Assembly (NCBI GenBank): GCA_018222915.1
Contig: JAAEZI010000012.1
Span: 34,591-82,090 of the forward strand
Source: Algicola sp.
Lineage (GTDB): Bacteria > Bacteroidota > Bacteroidia > Flavobacteriales > Flavobacteriaceae
DNA: 47,500 nucleotides
Direction: 5' to 3'
A program made the position numbers and the translations under genes. Under the pieces are notes generated by a model. It did no database searches and was not told where the DNA came from. It saw only the letters and a list, made by a program, of their open reading frames with translations. Of this stretch, positions 33,662-42,113 are shown one piece after another (the stretch's first letter is position 1; every line of letters starts with the position of its first letter).

Positions 33662-35530
33662 TTACAGGTCTATAACTAATTCTTGTAAGGAGTCTTCCGT
33701 AGATAAATTGAGCTTTTTACGTAGACGATATCGTGCTTTTTTGACGCCTTCTGAAGAAATGTTCAAAATATTGGCAATTTCCTTCGATGATAAATTCATT
33801 TTGAGCAAGGCCATTAAACGGAGATCATTGGTGGTGACCTCTGGAAAAGAGCGTTTCACATTGGCATTGAAATCTTTATGAACATCTTCAAAATAGGTTT
33901 TAAATTGTTCCCAATTAGTGTCATTGTTGATATCTATATTGATAGTGTTGATGACTTTTTGGAAGTTTCTAGAATTGTCAGCGTTTGATTTCAATGCTTT
34001 TAATTGGGATTTCAAATCCAGTAATACCTCATTTTTGTGTGCTAAGTGTAAAGCGTGGGTGGTTAATTCTTTTTCTTTAAACTGAAGTGAATTATCTAAT
34101 TTTTCACGTTCTACTTTATGGCGTTTCATTTTTTGTCGAAGTCCATAGATTAAGGTTCCTGCAAAAAGTACCAGTAGCAGGCTACCAATTCCTAATAGAC
34201 GTTGTCTATTTTTTGATATTTCCTCTTTCTGCTTAAGAACTTCAATTTCAGCTTTTTGAAGTGCGAGCTCCTTCTCTTTCTTTTCGGTTTCATATATGGT
34301 AGTCAGCTCTTCTATATTGCGTTCGTTGTTTACTTCAGACAAACTGTCCTTCAGTTTTATAAACTGCGCCTGATCTAAATACGCTTGCTTATATTGCCCT
34401 CTGTTAAAGTTGAGTTTCGATTTATATAAATAAAACTCTTGAGCTTCTCTTGGGGCATTAATCGTATCTGCGATTAATAGACCTTCATTATAGTAAGTTT
34501 CGGCCTGATCATATAATTTCATATTATCGGAGACTTGGCCTAATACCAATAAGGTTGAATATATGGCGTTAATATTTTGTTCTTCTCTAAACGATTTTAA
34601 TGTGCCTTCCATAATAGATTTAGCTTCATGATAGTCACCTGTTTCATTCAAAATTATGCCTAGATTAATTTGCGATATATTATAACTATTGGTCATCCCT
34701 TTTTCCGCAGATATTTCCAATGCTTTTTCAGCATATTCCTTAGCATTATCATAAGATTTCATGGCTATATAAGAATTTGAAATTCTATTTAAAGTCATAA
34801 CTCCAAATTCAATATCTTCTTCAGCTTGGTAAACCTCTAATGCTTTTTTGTAATATCTTATGGCGTCATCATAATTGGCTCTTTGGAACTCTATTTCACC
34901 AATATCTTTAAAGAGATCGGCTTTTCTCAGTGCCTGTCCCGAAATGGTATCTATTATTTTTTGTGCGGCTATAGCATTTTTATAGGCCAGCATATAGTTG
35001 CCTTTATTTCTGTATATACTGCTTTTATTGGTTAGTGAAATACTTACATCGAGCCAATCTTTTAATTCGCGAGCTATGGTTATGGATTTGTCTGTAAGTT
35101 CAAGAGCTTTGTCATAGTCTCCTTTTAATCGCATAGCGTCACTCATACCAGAATAAGTATAGCCTTCTAACTCCCTATTTTCAGTCTTTTGGGCGAATTT
35201 TTGAGCATTCGTATAATAGTAAATGGCAGAATCTAAATTGATTCTTTTCATGATTGAGCCCATTCTATAATTCGCTGTTGCTAGGCCTAAATTGTCGCCA
35301 AGAGACTCTGAAAGTTGTAGCGCATCCATCACATAGTCTTTGGCTTTGTTTCTGTCTTTAAAGCGAATGCTAGTGTATAATTGTTCTAAAGTTTTCAGTT
35401 TTTCTAAGCCCTCTTGTGACTTAGAAATATGTAATAAACTATCGTGCTCTGATGTTTGCGCTTGTAGCGTTGTAACTAATGAAGCCGCAATTATAATGAT
35501 GATGTTTTTATGCCAGTTTTGAAATGTCAT
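33662..35530 (-). CDS. TPR / transmembrane / LuxR-HTH regulator (cassette A)
   Basis: A 622-aa membrane-anchored transcriptional regulator. Signal peptide or anchor at the N-terminus (NWHKNIIIIIAASLVTTLQAQ), about seven TPR-like units (residues about 45-370, for example YDDAIRYYKKALEVYQAEED), a coiled coil (EKKEKELALQKAEIEVLKQK), a transmembrane helix (GIGSLLLVLFAGTLIYGL), a second helical linker, and a C-terminal GerE-type HTH (DLRLMALLKMNLSSKEIANI, then SSEGVKKARYRLRKKLN). The TPR part probably lies in the periplasm and senses a signal. An upstream ATG at 35551 is possible but overlaps the remnant regulator. It precedes lipoprotein A and is divergent from the 35990-39432 operon; those are its likely targets. 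Confidence 0.88.
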   Translation of the reverse strand: MTFQNWHKNIIIIIAASLVTTLQAQTSEHDSLLHISKSQEGLEKLKTLEQLYTSIRFKDRNKAKDYVMDALQLSESLGDNLGLATANYRMGSIMKRINLDSAIYYYTNAQKFAQKTENRELEGYTYSGMSDAMRLKGDYDKALELTDKSITIARELKDWLDVSISLTNKSSIYRNKGNYMLAYKNAIAAQKIIDTISGQALRKADLFKDIGEIEFQRANYDDAIRYYKKALEVYQAEEDIEFGVMTLNRISNSYIAMKSYDNAKEYAEKALEISAEKGMTNSYNISQINLGIILNETGDYHEAKSIMEGTLKSFREEQNINAIYSTLLVLGQVSDNMKLYDQAETYYNEGLLIADTINAPREAQEFYLYKSKLNFNRGQYKQAYLDQAQFIKLKDSLSEVNNERNIEELTTIYETEKKEKELALQKAEIEVLKQKEEISKNRQRLLGIGSLLLVLFAGTLIYGLRQKMKRHKVEREKLDNSLQFKEKELTTHALHLAHKNEVLLDLKSQLKALKSNADNSRNFQKVINTINIDINNDTNWEQFKTYFEDVHKDFNANVKRSFPEVTTNDLRLMALLKMNLSSKEIANILNISSEGVKKARYRLRKKLNLSTEDSLQELVIDL

Positions 35531-35540
35531 ATCTTTTGAT

Positions 35541-35759
35541 TTAAAGTTCATTAACTAATTCTTGAAGAGAGTCTTCAGTGGTTACATTTAATTTTTTTTC
35601 GTAAACGATATTTTGTCTTTTTAATTCTTTGAATAGAGAAAATAAAAGAAATTCCAAAGATCTAAATGACATTAGAAACGTTTGTATGTCCACCTCAAAG
35701 TAGACATTATTATGCGATTTTAAAATAGGGACAAAATTTAGGTTTGATTGAGATTGCAT
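35541..35759 (-). pseudogene. Decayed C-terminus of a third LuxR-type regulator
   Basis: The minus-strand frame ends KLNVTTEDSLQELVNEL, which mirrors KLNLSTEDSLQELVIDL at the end of the intact neighbour. Upstream of an 8-T run at 35592-35599 the homology continues in another frame (IKKTKYRLRKK against VKKARYRLRKK); removing one base from the run restores a continuous match. Further upstream only a YFE-like trace (around 35690-35710, near the neighbour's TYFEDVHKDF) is left. It is therefore a truncated, frameshifted tandem paralogue immediately 5' of the intact gene. The open frame of 72 codons is unlikely to be a real protein. Confidence 0.75.
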
Positions 35760-35906
35760 GTTTTGTCGAGGTTCGTTTTTCTGTTATTAGTTATTTTTTT
35801 AAACAAAACTAATTAATTGTAAAACAACGTGTTATATTAAATTATAAGACGTTAATTTAACTCATATAAATATCCATAAAATTTTGAACGACGCATTTAT
35901 TTTATA

Positions 35907-35924
35907 GTGGACAAATAGTGGACA
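35907..35924. promoter_or_regulatory. GTGGACA-N4-GTGGACA direct repeat (operon C)
   Basis: Two perfect half-sites (35907-35913 and 35918-35924) with an 11-bp period. The 16-mer TGGACAAATAGTGGAC is also present at 33625-33640. It ends 8 bp before a TTTG (35933-35936). The -7-like box TACCTTCG is at 35961-35968, but that spacer is 24 nt, longer than ideal. Confidence 0.5.
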
Positions 35925-35989
35925 TCGCGATTTTTGCTTTTTTTTAGAGATTTCCTGTCCTACCTTCGATAAAATTAAACGTGCTAATT

Positions 35990-36487
35990 ATGTCACATCA
36001 AAACTGGATTTTTACAAGTTTAATGCTCTTCTCTTTATTAGGATATGCGCAAACTTTAAAGCGACAATCTTTGGGAATTCAAGGATCAACGCACATTGTT
36101 TACGCCAATGCCAAAAGTTATTACATTCAAGAGAGTATTGGACAACGAAGTGTTATTAGAACCTATGATACCAATAACTATAGTTTGCGTCAAGGCTTTT
36201 TGCAACCTATTGATGCCTCATTGCTTTCGGAAAACTTAGATGATAAGTTACTAGGATACTTCTATCCAAATCCATTTGTTGATCATGTAAATGTGCAATT
36301 TCAAGAACCTGTATTTGATGTAATAACCGTCACAGTTCATGATATTTTAGGCCGATTGGTTTATGAGAAGCGCTTTGATCCATCGCAAACGATTATCATC
36401 GATTTTGGAGATTTAAGTTCTGGAAGTTACCTCTTTCGATTGCAAATGCGAACAGAAATTATGATGGCAAAACTCGTGAGACGATAA
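35990..36487 (+). CDS. Small T9SS-sorted protein (operon C)
   Basis: A 165-aa exported protein. Signal peptide NWIFTSLMLFSLLGYAQ, then a segment common in Bacteroidota T9SS proteins (YYIQESIGQRSVIRTYDTNN, YSLRQGFLQP), and a type A sorting domain (FYPNPFVDHVNVQF, VTVHDILGRLVYEKRF, GSYLFRLQMRTEIMMAKLVR). The ATG at 35990 is preferred over a GTG three codons upstream. It is the first gene of a three-gene operon; the next gene starts 4 nt after its stop. The short body suggests a structural or adapter role at the cell surface. Possibly activated through the 11-bp repeats upstream. Confidence 0.85.
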   Translation: MSHQNWIFTSLMLFSLLGYAQTLKRQSLGIQGSTHIVYANAKSYYIQESIGQRSVIRTYDTNNYSLRQGFLQPIDASLLSENLDDKLLGYFYPNPFVDHVNVQFQEPVFDVITVTVHDILGRLVYEKRFDPSQTIIIDFGDLSSGSYLFRLQMRTEIMMAKLVRR

Positions 36488-36490
36488 GTT

Positions 36491-37138
36491 ATGAAGCGAT
36501 TAGTCATCTTATTCTTTATAGCCATTACGAGCCTTTCTAATAGTCAACAAATGTATATGGAAATAGGAAAAACTAGTTCTGGATTTGATTATAGAAATTC
36601 ATTAGGTGCTGAGCTTGAGAATATACAATCTAAACCGAATATGTATCTCAAAATGGGCTATAGAGATGTCATTGACAATAACGAAACCCTATTTTTTTCT
36701 TTAGGTGCTAATTATAACGGTTATGGTGCGATAGGAAGTGATAGAACCTTAGATAATTTTTTTGAATGGGATGTCACTTATGTAGGCTTTCAGGCAGGTT
36801 TAGATTATCGGCTTTTTCGTTTACGTGACTTTTCGTTTTACCTAAAAGGATCTGCTTCCGCGGAGTTTCTAATTCAAGGAAATCAGACCATTAATAATCA
36901 GGTGTTTAATCTTGTAGGTGAAGAAGAATTTAACAATCATATTTTTTTTGTTAGGGGAGGACTAATGATGACGTATCCAATTTCAAGAAACACTTTAATA
37001 ACAGCTAATTATAGCTTAGGAAAAACCGTATTACTTGATAAAGGTAATGCAACAGATCAAGAAGAATTACGACTCACAGCGCATCAATTTGGCTTTGGAA
37101 TTATCATAAGTCTGCCCAATTGTAACTGTCCATTTTAA
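36491..37138 (+). CDS. Outer-membrane beta-barrel-like protein (operon C)
   Basis: A 215-aa protein with signal peptide KRLVILFFIAITSLSNSQ and alternating hydrophobic and polar strands ending in aromatic residues: MYLKMGYRDVID, LFFSLGANYNGYGA, WDVTYVGFQAGLDYRLF, FSFYLKGSASAEF and AHQFGFGIIISLP. This fits a small eight-strand outer-membrane barrel of the OmpA/opacity type. It ends with CNC near the C-terminus. It lies 4 nt after the T9SS gene and 12 nt before the large protein gene, so the three are one operon and perhaps one surface assembly. Confidence 0.78.
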   Translation: MKRLVILFFIAITSLSNSQQMYMEIGKTSSGFDYRNSLGAELENIQSKPNMYLKMGYRDVIDNNETLFFSLGANYNGYGAIGSDRTLDNFFEWDVTYVGFQAGLDYRLFRLRDFSFYLKGSASAEFLIQGNQTINNQVFNLVGEEEFNNHIFFVRGGLMMTYPISRNTLITANYSLGKTVLLDKGNATDQEELRLTAHQFGFGIIISLPNCNCPF

Positions 37139-37149
37139 AACCAATAATC

Positions 37150-39432
37150 ATGAATTTTCTAAAGAGACATCACGACCAAAAGAAAAGCAAGAACTACTTA
37201 CTTAGTCAAATATTAACATGCTTATTCGCATGTTTTATGTTGCATGCTGTGGCATTTGCACAAACAGATGGTATTAATTATCAAGCTGTTATTATTGATA
37301 ATAACCCTCAAGAAATTCCAGGAGTAGATATCCCAAGCAATAATTTGCCAAATCAACCATTAGAAGTGCGTTTTACCATTGAAGATGATGCTGGAATGGT
37401 TGTGTATCAAGAAACGCATCAAACCGAAACTGATCCTTTTGGAATGATTAATCTCATGATTGGTCAAGGAGCAATCACTTCCCAAAGCCCTTCTGTTTTT
37501 GACCAAGTATATTGGGATCAACCAAAACACTTAAAGGTTGAAATTGATTTGTTTGATGGTAATGGCTTGGTTCTTTTCAGTCATCAAAATTTGACATATA
37601 TCCCGTATGTGAGACATCGTGAAATTATTGCCACTTCTACTTTAGATGTTGATGGAGCAACCAATTTAAATAACAGCTTGTCGGTTAATAACGAGAGTCC
37701 AACAACTCTGAGTGGTACGCTAACAGTGGATGGAGAAACCAATATTGAAAGTGATTTTTTTGTCAATAATGAAAGTACAACGACCTTATCGGGAGATTTA
37801 TATGTGTTTGGAACGGCATTTTTTACCGATGGCGTATTTGATAATCTCACCGTGAATCAACATTCTAGCTTAAATACTCTGACAGCAGATGGTGAGACCA
37901 ATATTAATAATGCCTTTAATGTAAACAACGCGAACCTGACCAATTTAACAGGCAATTTGAATGTGGATGGAAGAACCGATTTAAATGACGACTTAGAGGT
38001 GGATGGCTCGACTGTTTTAAACAATAATTTAAATGTTGAAAATGCGGCACCAACACATTTAACTGGGTCTTTGCAGGTGGATGACAGTAGTAGTTTGCTA
38101 GGGCCAGTTTTGATCCGAGCAGAAATGCCACTAGACACAGATTTCTCTTATGATGCCTATCCCTTAAAGGTTGAAGGAAGTAAAAATGGGATTGCAATAA
38201 AGGTCACTGAAGTAAGTCCTGGACGAAGTCATAATTTTGTGTCCTTTTGGGATGACAATGGTACTATCGTTGGTCGTATTGAAGGTTTTCAAACACTTTC
38301 AGGTATAAGTAGAGACATTATATTATCAATCATTGATGAACCCGATGAAGATGAAGCTGAAGACATTGAAGATAATGATAATGCACCACCTCCAGGAGTC
38401 CCAGGAGTTCTCCTACAATATTTCAATAATGATTATACGCTAGGACTACTATTTGAAACGATAGATTTTGTGGAAGCACTCATTAATTTTGGAATAAATT
38501 TAACGGCATGTATTGTTGGTATAGGCCTTGCAGGTGATTGTGACGATGTCGTTTGGGCGACGGTTCAGTCATTTACTCAAGGTATACAATTATCTGCTTA
38601 TATCCTGTACAATGAAATCAATAAAGGTGTAGCTTTTGAATCTGGTGGTGCCGATTATGCCGAGTGGTTAAAAAAGTATGATAGGGATGAAACGTTTACT
38701 TTTGGTGATGTGGTTGGTGTTAGAGGTGGCGAAATTTCAAAATCATTTGATACAGCAGAACAGTTTATGGTAGTCTCTCAAAATCCGATGGTTATTGGAG
38801 CAATGCCACCTGAAGTGAATGAAGGTGATTATAAAGAAATCGCGTTTTTAGGGCAAATTCCGGTGAAGGTCATAGGTAAAGTGAACAAAGGCGATTATAT
38901 CCTTCCATCTGGAAATTTAGATGGATTGGCAATGGCTGTAAGTCCTGATGCAATGAAAGCTCTGGATTATAAGAGAATTGTAGGTGTGGCTTGGGAAGCT
39001 TCTAAAGGAGATGCGATGTTTTCATATATCAATACTGCCGTAGGAATTAATTCGAACGATATGTCAAATGTCATTAATCAAATGCAACAAGTTATGAATC
39101 AGATGCAAAATGCGTTGGCAGATGTAAACCCAAATTATAAGCCTTTATTTTTTGATACAGATGCGAATGCAATTAATTTGAAGACATCTAGTCAATCGAA
39201 GTCACCAACCCTTCAAGCTTTGGTTACATCTCAGAAATATCCTGATAAAAATGCTATTGACATGATGAAATCTTTATTTGAAGATGCTGATAATGACATC
39301 ATGAAGTTGGAGAATTTTCCATATTTAGAAGAGGTGCTTAATCATCCAACCAAAGCCAATATTGAAGCATTTAATAATCATTACAGAAAAGTATTAAAAA
39401 ATCTTAGAGCTATTGTGTCAGAGCGAAAATAA
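37150..39432 (+). CDS. Large secreted tail-fibre-like protein with repeats (operon C)
   Basis: A 760-aa exported protein. Signal peptide ending AVAFAQ. The N-terminal domain (about 39-160: DGINYQAVIIDN, VRFTIEDDAGMVVYQETHQT, FGMINLMIGQG) is the type found in many Bacteroidota tail-fibre/collagen-like secreted proteins. Residues about 162-317 contain about six degenerate units of 12-26 residues (VDGETNI, NNESTTTLSG, LNVDGRTDLN), probably a beta-solenoid. After a hydrophobic middle (FVEALINFGINLTACIVGIG), ADYAEWLKKYDRDETFTFGD and VVGVRGG resemble the peptidase-G2-type intramolecular chaperone domain of phage tail spikes. The C-terminal 120 residues are helical. Probably a trimeric surface fibre; self-cleavage is uncertain. 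Confidence 0.78.
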   Translation: MNFLKRHHDQKKSKNYLLSQILTCLFACFMLHAVAFAQTDGINYQAVIIDNNPQEIPGVDIPSNNLPNQPLEVRFTIEDDAGMVVYQETHQTETDPFGMINLMIGQGAITSQSPSVFDQVYWDQPKHLKVEIDLFDGNGLVLFSHQNLTYIPYVRHREIIATSTLDVDGATNLNNSLSVNNESPTTLSGTLTVDGETNIESDFFVNNESTTTLSGDLYVFGTAFFTDGVFDNLTVNQHSSLNTLTADGETNINNAFNVNNANLTNLTGNLNVDGRTDLNDDLEVDGSTVLNNNLNVENAAPTHLTGSLQVDDSSSLLGPVLIRAEMPLDTDFSYDAYPLKVEGSKNGIAIKVTEVSPGRSHNFVSFWDDNGTIVGRIEGFQTLSGISRDIILSIIDEPDEDEAEDIEDNDNAPPPGVPGVLLQYFNNDYTLGLLFETIDFVEALINFGINLTACIVGIGLAGDCDDVVWATVQSFTQGIQLSAYILYNEINKGVAFESGGADYAEWLKKYDRDETFTFGDVVGVRGGEISKSFDTAEQFMVVSQNPMVIGAMPPEVNEGDYKEIAFLGQIPVKVIGKVNKGDYILPSGNLDGLAMAVSPDAMKALDYKRIVGVAWEASKGDAMFSYINTAVGINSNDMSNVINQMQQVMNQMQNALADVNPNYKPLFFDTDANAINLKTSSQSKSPTLQALVTSQKYPDKNAIDMMKSLFEDADNDIMKLENFPYLEEVLNHPTKANIEAFNNHYRKVLKNLRAIVSERK

Positions 39433-39501
39433 AAGATGGTGTTGATACAACAAATAGATGTTATTAAAACCTTTTTCGTGTTTTTATCAATATTTGGATA
39501 C

Positions 39502-41994
39502 TTACAACTCGTATAAATTATTATTTACAAAGAAAATGGCATTGGCAAAAAAGAGTTTTCCATTTTCCCAAAAACTCCTAAACATGACATTTTCAGCCAT
39601 GTAGATGATGCTTCCATTTCCCATACGTTGTTCGCCAAAAATTAAAGAGTTATCCAATTTATTTAGAGCCGCTTTACCCGCAAACCCTGAAATGTTTTTT
39701 GGATGATCTCCTAAATATGCGACGTTATAACCTTTGTCGAGTAAACTAAATGATGAACTACCTCTTTTGAGTGTAAAGTAATGATCTTCATATCCAAAAG
39801 CCATAGGATGTGTAGGGTCGACATCCGTTTTAAAAATAGCACCAGTGATGAGGTTTTTAGTATTGTCACGTTCTCTATCGGCATATTTAATGCGTTTGGA
39901 ATCGTCTTGGCTCTCAGATGTATCTTCTACTTTGTTGCGTTGTAATCCGAACCCTTCTTTACCAGCGAAACTATTTAAAGCACCATCAATAGCAATTAAT
40001 TTTCCTCCAGAGCTGATCCATGATTTGAGTTTTTCTATGAGTTTATCATCTAGCAACCCAGTATAATAACCATTTGGCAAGATTAGTACGTTATATTTTG
40101 AGAGCTGTGTGCTGTTTAAATTTTCTGTGTTTACAGATGTCACAGGATAATGAAGTTGTTGCTCGAAAAAGTGCCATAACTCACCATAGTTGTTAGGGGA
40201 CGTGTAGTTGCCAGACAACATGGCGATTTTCGGTGGATTTACCAATTTGATGTCTGGTGATCCAAAATCGGGACCAGACGTTGAAAACCCTGATGATAAT
40301 GCTGTCAATACCCTTTGATTCTCATCAGCTATTTTAATCACTAAGTCGTCAAATTTTTCAGTCGCTTTATTGTCGCCTCTTACGATGATTAAGGAGCCTC
40401 TATTAAAAGTTTTTCCTTCTGAAGTAAAAGGTTTTTCGGTAAAACGGACTTGAATGTCGGCTTTCAATAATGCTGATAAAAACTGAGCATCATCGATACT
40501 GTTCCACGCAATGGCATATCCTGTAGCCTTGGGTTCAGGATTGTTTTTTGCTACCACAGTGGATGTACTCGCTACTGTATCAACTTCTGTTTTACTAGCA
40601 ATCGCGTCAAAGCCATAAGCGTAAGGAATTGACCAGGCAGTAATGTCGTATGTTAATGAATCTGCAAGTTTTGCGTCCGGCTCGAATAACACCTTAACCA
40701 TTTTTCCTTTGGGCTGATTGGTAGGCACCACGAGATCATTTTTCGTTGTATTCATTTGACCTTGTTTCGCAATTTTATAGTCATACCCAGTTACTTTGTC
40801 AGCTTTAGCAAAACCGTAGGCGATCTCATGCTTATCTAATAAGGCTGTCAAACGATCTATCTTGTCTTTATGTCCTTTGAGAACATAGCTTTTATATCTT
40901 AGGTTAGTATTGTCAAAAAATTTAGCAAATTCAGTATTTAGTTTAGTGGCATTTTCAGACGCTATTTCAATGGTAGACAACCCTGTGGTTGTATGATGTG
41001 TCATTCGATCTACAAGTGTTAGAACGTTTCCTTCATCATTTAAAATACCTAGTCCCGCAAACCCGTGGCCTGCTTGTTCATAAGTCATGCCAATAGCTCC
41101 CATAAATGTTGGGTAGGTATCACCATAGCTTGGATATAATAAATCAAAGCGCTCTCTGGTAAAATATAACCAACCTTCAGCATCAAAATATTGCGAATGG
41201 TTCTTCCCGATTTGCGTTTGAAAATCACGTTGCCAATCACTAATGACTTCGTGAAAAGGTTCGGCGGCAGGAGCGAAATAGTACGGCTCATTGATGCCTT
41301 GTTCATGAAAATCGACATGAATATGCGGCAACCATTTATTATAAACTTTTAAACGTGACGCTGATTCCACCTGTGTGGCCCATGCCCAATCTCTATTGAG
41401 ATCAAATAAATAATGATTTGGTCGTCCACCTGGCCAAGGCTCATGGTGTTCACTTGCTTGTTGATCAATGTCGTAAGGCACACTTGCCGTCTCATGGTAC
41501 CAATTGACATAACGATCGCGACCATCGGGATTAATACAAGGATCTATGATAACAACGGTGTTTTCTAAATAAGACGCCTTTTCAGTTAAGAGTTTATAAA
41601 TTGTATTCATAGCGGCTTCAGTACTTGAAGCTTCGTTGCCATGTACATTGTAACTTAACCAAACAATCGCGATATCACTTTGAGTTCCTTTTCCGTTTAA
41701 AACACCTGCATTTTTGAGGTTGTTCTGTCTAATTGTTTCAAGATTATTTATATTAGTTTCAGAGGAAATATATGTTAAAATTAAAGGTCGTCTTTCATTG
41801 GTTTTTCCATAGATTTCTAGTTTAACCTGATTGGATTTTTCGTTTGCAACGTGATTGAAATAGTCGATGACTTCATGGTGTCTCGTAAATTTCGAACCTA
41901 ATTCGTAGCCTAAAAACTCTGATGGCGATTTCAGTTGTGCCGCTGCAGAAACTACCGTTATTATGGAGATGATAAACGCTAAGGATATTTTCAT
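39502..41994 (-). CDS. M14 family zinc carboxypeptidase (secreted)
   Basis: An 830-aa metallopeptidase with signal peptide KISLAFIISIITVVSAAAQ. The zinc ligands HxxE are His118 and Glu121 in NVHGNEASS, the third ligand is His230 in VDFHEQG, and the catalytic Glu306 is in GMTYEQAGHG. The substrate-binding NPDGRDRYVNW and DLNRDWAW motifs are typical of M14. The C-terminal half (about 430-830) has a GATase1-like region (ILPNGYYTGLLDDKLIEKLK, SSGGKLIAIDGALNSFAG) found in large Bacteroidota M14 proteins. It acts in the periplasm or outside the cell on peptides. It is an isolated gene with no T9SS tail. Confidence 0.93.
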   Translation of the reverse strand: MKISLAFIISIITVVSAAAQLKSPSEFLGYELGSKFTRHHEVIDYFNHVANEKSNQVKLEIYGKTNERRPLILTYISSETNINNLETIRQNNLKNAGVLNGKGTQSDIAIVWLSYNVHGNEASSTEAAMNTIYKLLTEKASYLENTVVIIDPCINPDGRDRYVNWYHETASVPYDIDQQASEHHEPWPGGRPNHYLFDLNRDWAWATQVESASRLKVYNKWLPHIHVDFHEQGINEPYYFAPAAEPFHEVISDWQRDFQTQIGKNHSQYFDAEGWLYFTRERFDLLYPSYGDTYPTFMGAIGMTYEQAGHGFAGLGILNDEGNVLTLVDRMTHHTTTGLSTIEIASENATKLNTEFAKFFDNTNLRYKSYVLKGHKDKIDRLTALLDKHEIAYGFAKADKVTGYDYKIAKQGQMNTTKNDLVVPTNQPKGKMVKVLFEPDAKLADSLTYDITAWSIPYAYGFDAIASKTEVDTVASTSTVVAKNNPEPKATGYAIAWNSIDDAQFLSALLKADIQVRFTEKPFTSEGKTFNRGSLIIVRGDNKATEKFDDLVIKIADENQRVLTALSSGFSTSGPDFGSPDIKLVNPPKIAMLSGNYTSPNNYGELWHFFEQQLHYPVTSVNTENLNSTQLSKYNVLILPNGYYTGLLDDKLIEKLKSWISSGGKLIAIDGALNSFAGKEGFGLQRNKVEDTSESQDDSKRIKYADRERDNTKNLITGAIFKTDVDPTHPMAFGYEDHYFTLKRGSSSFSLLDKGYNVAYLGDHPKNISGFAGKAALNKLDNSLIFGEQRMGNGSIIYMAENVMFRSFWENGKLFFANAIFFVNNNLYEL

Positions 41995-42113
41995 AGAAAA
42001 ACGCTTTTGAATATGATTAGGAGTAAAGATAGGAAGGACATATGAATTAACTAAAATTTAGGACTTAAAAAAAATGAAGAAGTTTATCTTTACAAAAGAA
42101 TTGAATCTTTACT

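Noticed and set aside
37635..38100. Repetitive DNA that could be taken for a repeat array
   Set aside because: The repeats are degenerate, in frame and of variable length inside the fibre-like gene. They encode VDG/NNES-type protein units, not CRISPR or mobile repeats.
37584..38197. Three minus-strand open frames of 88-93 codons
   Set aside because: They are antisense shadows of the low-complexity repeat region of the fibre-like gene.
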